Source: M3007 sp041160955
Lineage (GTDB): Bacteria > Bacteroidota > Bacteroidia > Chitinophagales > Saprospiraceae
Assembly (NCBI GenBank): GCA_041160955.1
Contig: JBEAVK010000175.1
Location: forward strand, 1-6,468
Direction: 5' to 3'
DNA: 6,468 nucleotides
Part shown: positions 5,407 through 6,468 of the stretch, piece by piece
How positions within the stretch are numbered: position 1 is the stretch's first letter
How the letters are laid out: every line of letters starts with the position of its first letter
The notes under the pieces: model-generated
What the model was told of the DNA's origin: nothing
Database searches by the model: none
The model's input: only the letters and a program-made list of their open reading frames with translations
Position numbers and translations under genes: made by a program

Positions 5407-6468
5407 ATGAATATAAATAACATTAAAAACCTCATTAGTACGGCTGTTTTGCTCCTTTTTTTCATGCAAAACACCCTGGCTCAAACTACGTGGACTGTTG
5501 CCATACCTCCCTCCGGGCTTACTGCCCAGATGGGTAGCGTGGGCTTTGCTAGCTTCTATGGAAAGTATGTCGCCGCTGGTGATGACCTTAAGTACATCTC
5601 CTCCAATGATGGCGTCAACTGGGCAGACGAGGGTACAATCGACGTTGCTCCAGGTGCAACAGTATATGACATAACATGGATATCCAGTGTCGATCGCTGG
5701 GTGGCATCTACAAATGTAGGCTTGTTCATGGATGCAAAAATCTACACCTCCGCTTCTGCTACATCGGGTACTTGGACTCAGAGTTCAACGGGGTTAACCA
5801 ATGCTACGGCGCTCAAATTCGCTAATAATTTTAATAACATAATTGCTACAACTGGTGAGGGCAAGTTGCTCAAATCCACCGATGGTATTAACTGGACAAT
5901 TCAGGATATATCTTCTGTATGGGGCGGAACGTCAGCTATTAATGGCATTGTGTATGGCGGTAACCAATGGGTGATCGTGGGTAGTGGCGGTCGGATAGCA
6001 ACTTCGCCCAATGGTAACACTTGGACGCTACAATCCAGCCCTACCGGACTATCGCTCCAAGCCATCGCTTATGATTTCGGGCGTTATGTGGCCGTTGGCC
6101 CCAATAACTTAGCGGTATGGTCCACCAATGGTATTAACTGGACTGCGGCTACTATTGGCGTGGCTAGTACTTTTAACGATATTGCCTATGGAAATGGCCG
6201 ATTTTATGCTGTGGGTGCCAATGGTGCCATTGTGTCGTCGCCTGATGGAGTTACATGGACTGTGAATAACAGCAATGCGGGTACTGGTACTACCTTTAGA
6301 GGTGTATGTCAAGGCTTCAGTAGCCTTAGCTCCACCTTAATGGCAGCGGTAGGCGGCTCGACCACAGCAACAGCGATCCGGTCACAGATACTCCCGCCTG
6401 GCAATGATAACTGCTCCGGTGCTACCGCACTCACGCCAGCGGCTACATGTAGCCCCATCAATGGAACA
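5407..6468 (+). CDS. secreted beta-propeller protein with degenerate Asp-box-like repeats (3' truncated by window edge)
   Basis: The frame is open for 354 codons from ATG 5407 to the window end without a stop. Residues 1-25 are a signal peptide (hydrophobic 'LISTAVLLLFFMQNTLA', likely cleavage before QTT). The mature part repeats a unit of the form 'Y-G-x-G-x-(F/W)-x-A-V-G-x-x-G-x-I-x-x-S-x-(D/N)-G-x-x-W-T'. Clear S-x-(D/N)-G-x-x-W motifs start at residues 66, 157, 200, 239 and 278, with a degenerate one near 111-123, so blades are about 39-46 residues. A last partial blade (296-326) and the N-terminal 'TTWTV' could close a propeller of about seven blades. From residue 330, 'PPGNDNCSGATALTPAATC' begins another module of a type common in Bacteroidota secreted proteins. 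A type IX secretion signal would be at the C-terminus, out of view. It resembles BNR/Ycf48-like propellers; ligand and role are unknown. It follows collar copy 2 by 31 bp. Confidence 0.88.
   Translation, partial: MNINNIKNLISTAVLLLFFMQNTLAQTTWTVAIPPSGLTAQMGSVGFASFYGKYVAAGDDLKYISSNDGVNWADEGTIDVAPGATVYDITWISSVDRWVASTNVGLFMDAKIYTSASATSGTWTQSSTGLTNATALKFANNFNNIIATTGEGKLLKSTDGINWTIQDISSVWGGTSAINGIVYGGNQWVIVGSGGRIATSPNGNTWTLQSSPTGLSLQAIAYDFGRYVAVGPNNLAVWSTNGINWTAATIGVASTFNDIAYGNGRFYAVGANGAIVSSPDGVTWTVNNSNAGTGTTFRGVCQGFSSLSSTLMAAVGGSTTATAIRSQILPPGNDNCSGATALTPAATCSPINGT

Noticed and set aside
6109..6312. Minus-strand frame of 67 codons in the propeller gene
   Set aside because: Its low-complexity Ser/Thr/Ile/Asn composition arises from the repeat DNA of the opposite strand.

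Overview
The window reads as a chromosomal stretch of a Bacteroidota bacterium, plausibly Saprospiria- or Cytophagia-like. The evidence is: -7 promoter elements of the TAnnTTTG type, no Shine-Dalgarno sequences before the genes, a TPR-fronted sensor kinase paired with a LytTR regulator, a Uma2-family protein, and a large secreted protein leading into the 'NDNC...GT' type of module common in secreted proteins of that phylum. The species cannot be named from the sequence. There are no rRNA, tRNA, CRISPR or insertion-sequence signals.

Left part (1-1146, plus strand): the C-terminal end of a Uma2-family (DUF820) protein runs in from outside the window. It is followed by purU, a full-length formyltetrahydrofolate deformylase. 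A hairpin lies over the Uma2 stop codon. The purU promoter appears to place transcription initiation essentially at the ATG (leaderless mRNA). A 26-codon frame beginning 4 bp after purU may be the stub of a lost membrane-protein gene.

Middle (1214-4077, minus strand): a two-gene signalling operon. A 710-residue sensor kinase (signal peptide, periplasmic TPR array, one membrane helix, HisKA-like and HATPase domains) is followed 5 bp later by a LytTR-type response regulator. The kinase also has a TAnnTTTG element almost touching its ATG.

Right part (4273-6468, plus strand), divergent from the kinase: two tandem paralogous phage-tail-collar (MdpB-like) proteins separated by a strong perfect inverted repeat, then a signal-peptide-bearing beta-propeller protein that runs off the window end. 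The tight spacing (59 and 31 bp) suggests one transcription unit. No other phage genes are visible, so these may be domesticated tail-fibre-like surface or adhesion proteins, but that is inference. The divergent intergenic region holds two perfect matches to the published LytTR half-site consensus, so the neighbouring regulator might control one or both units; this is a hypothesis.
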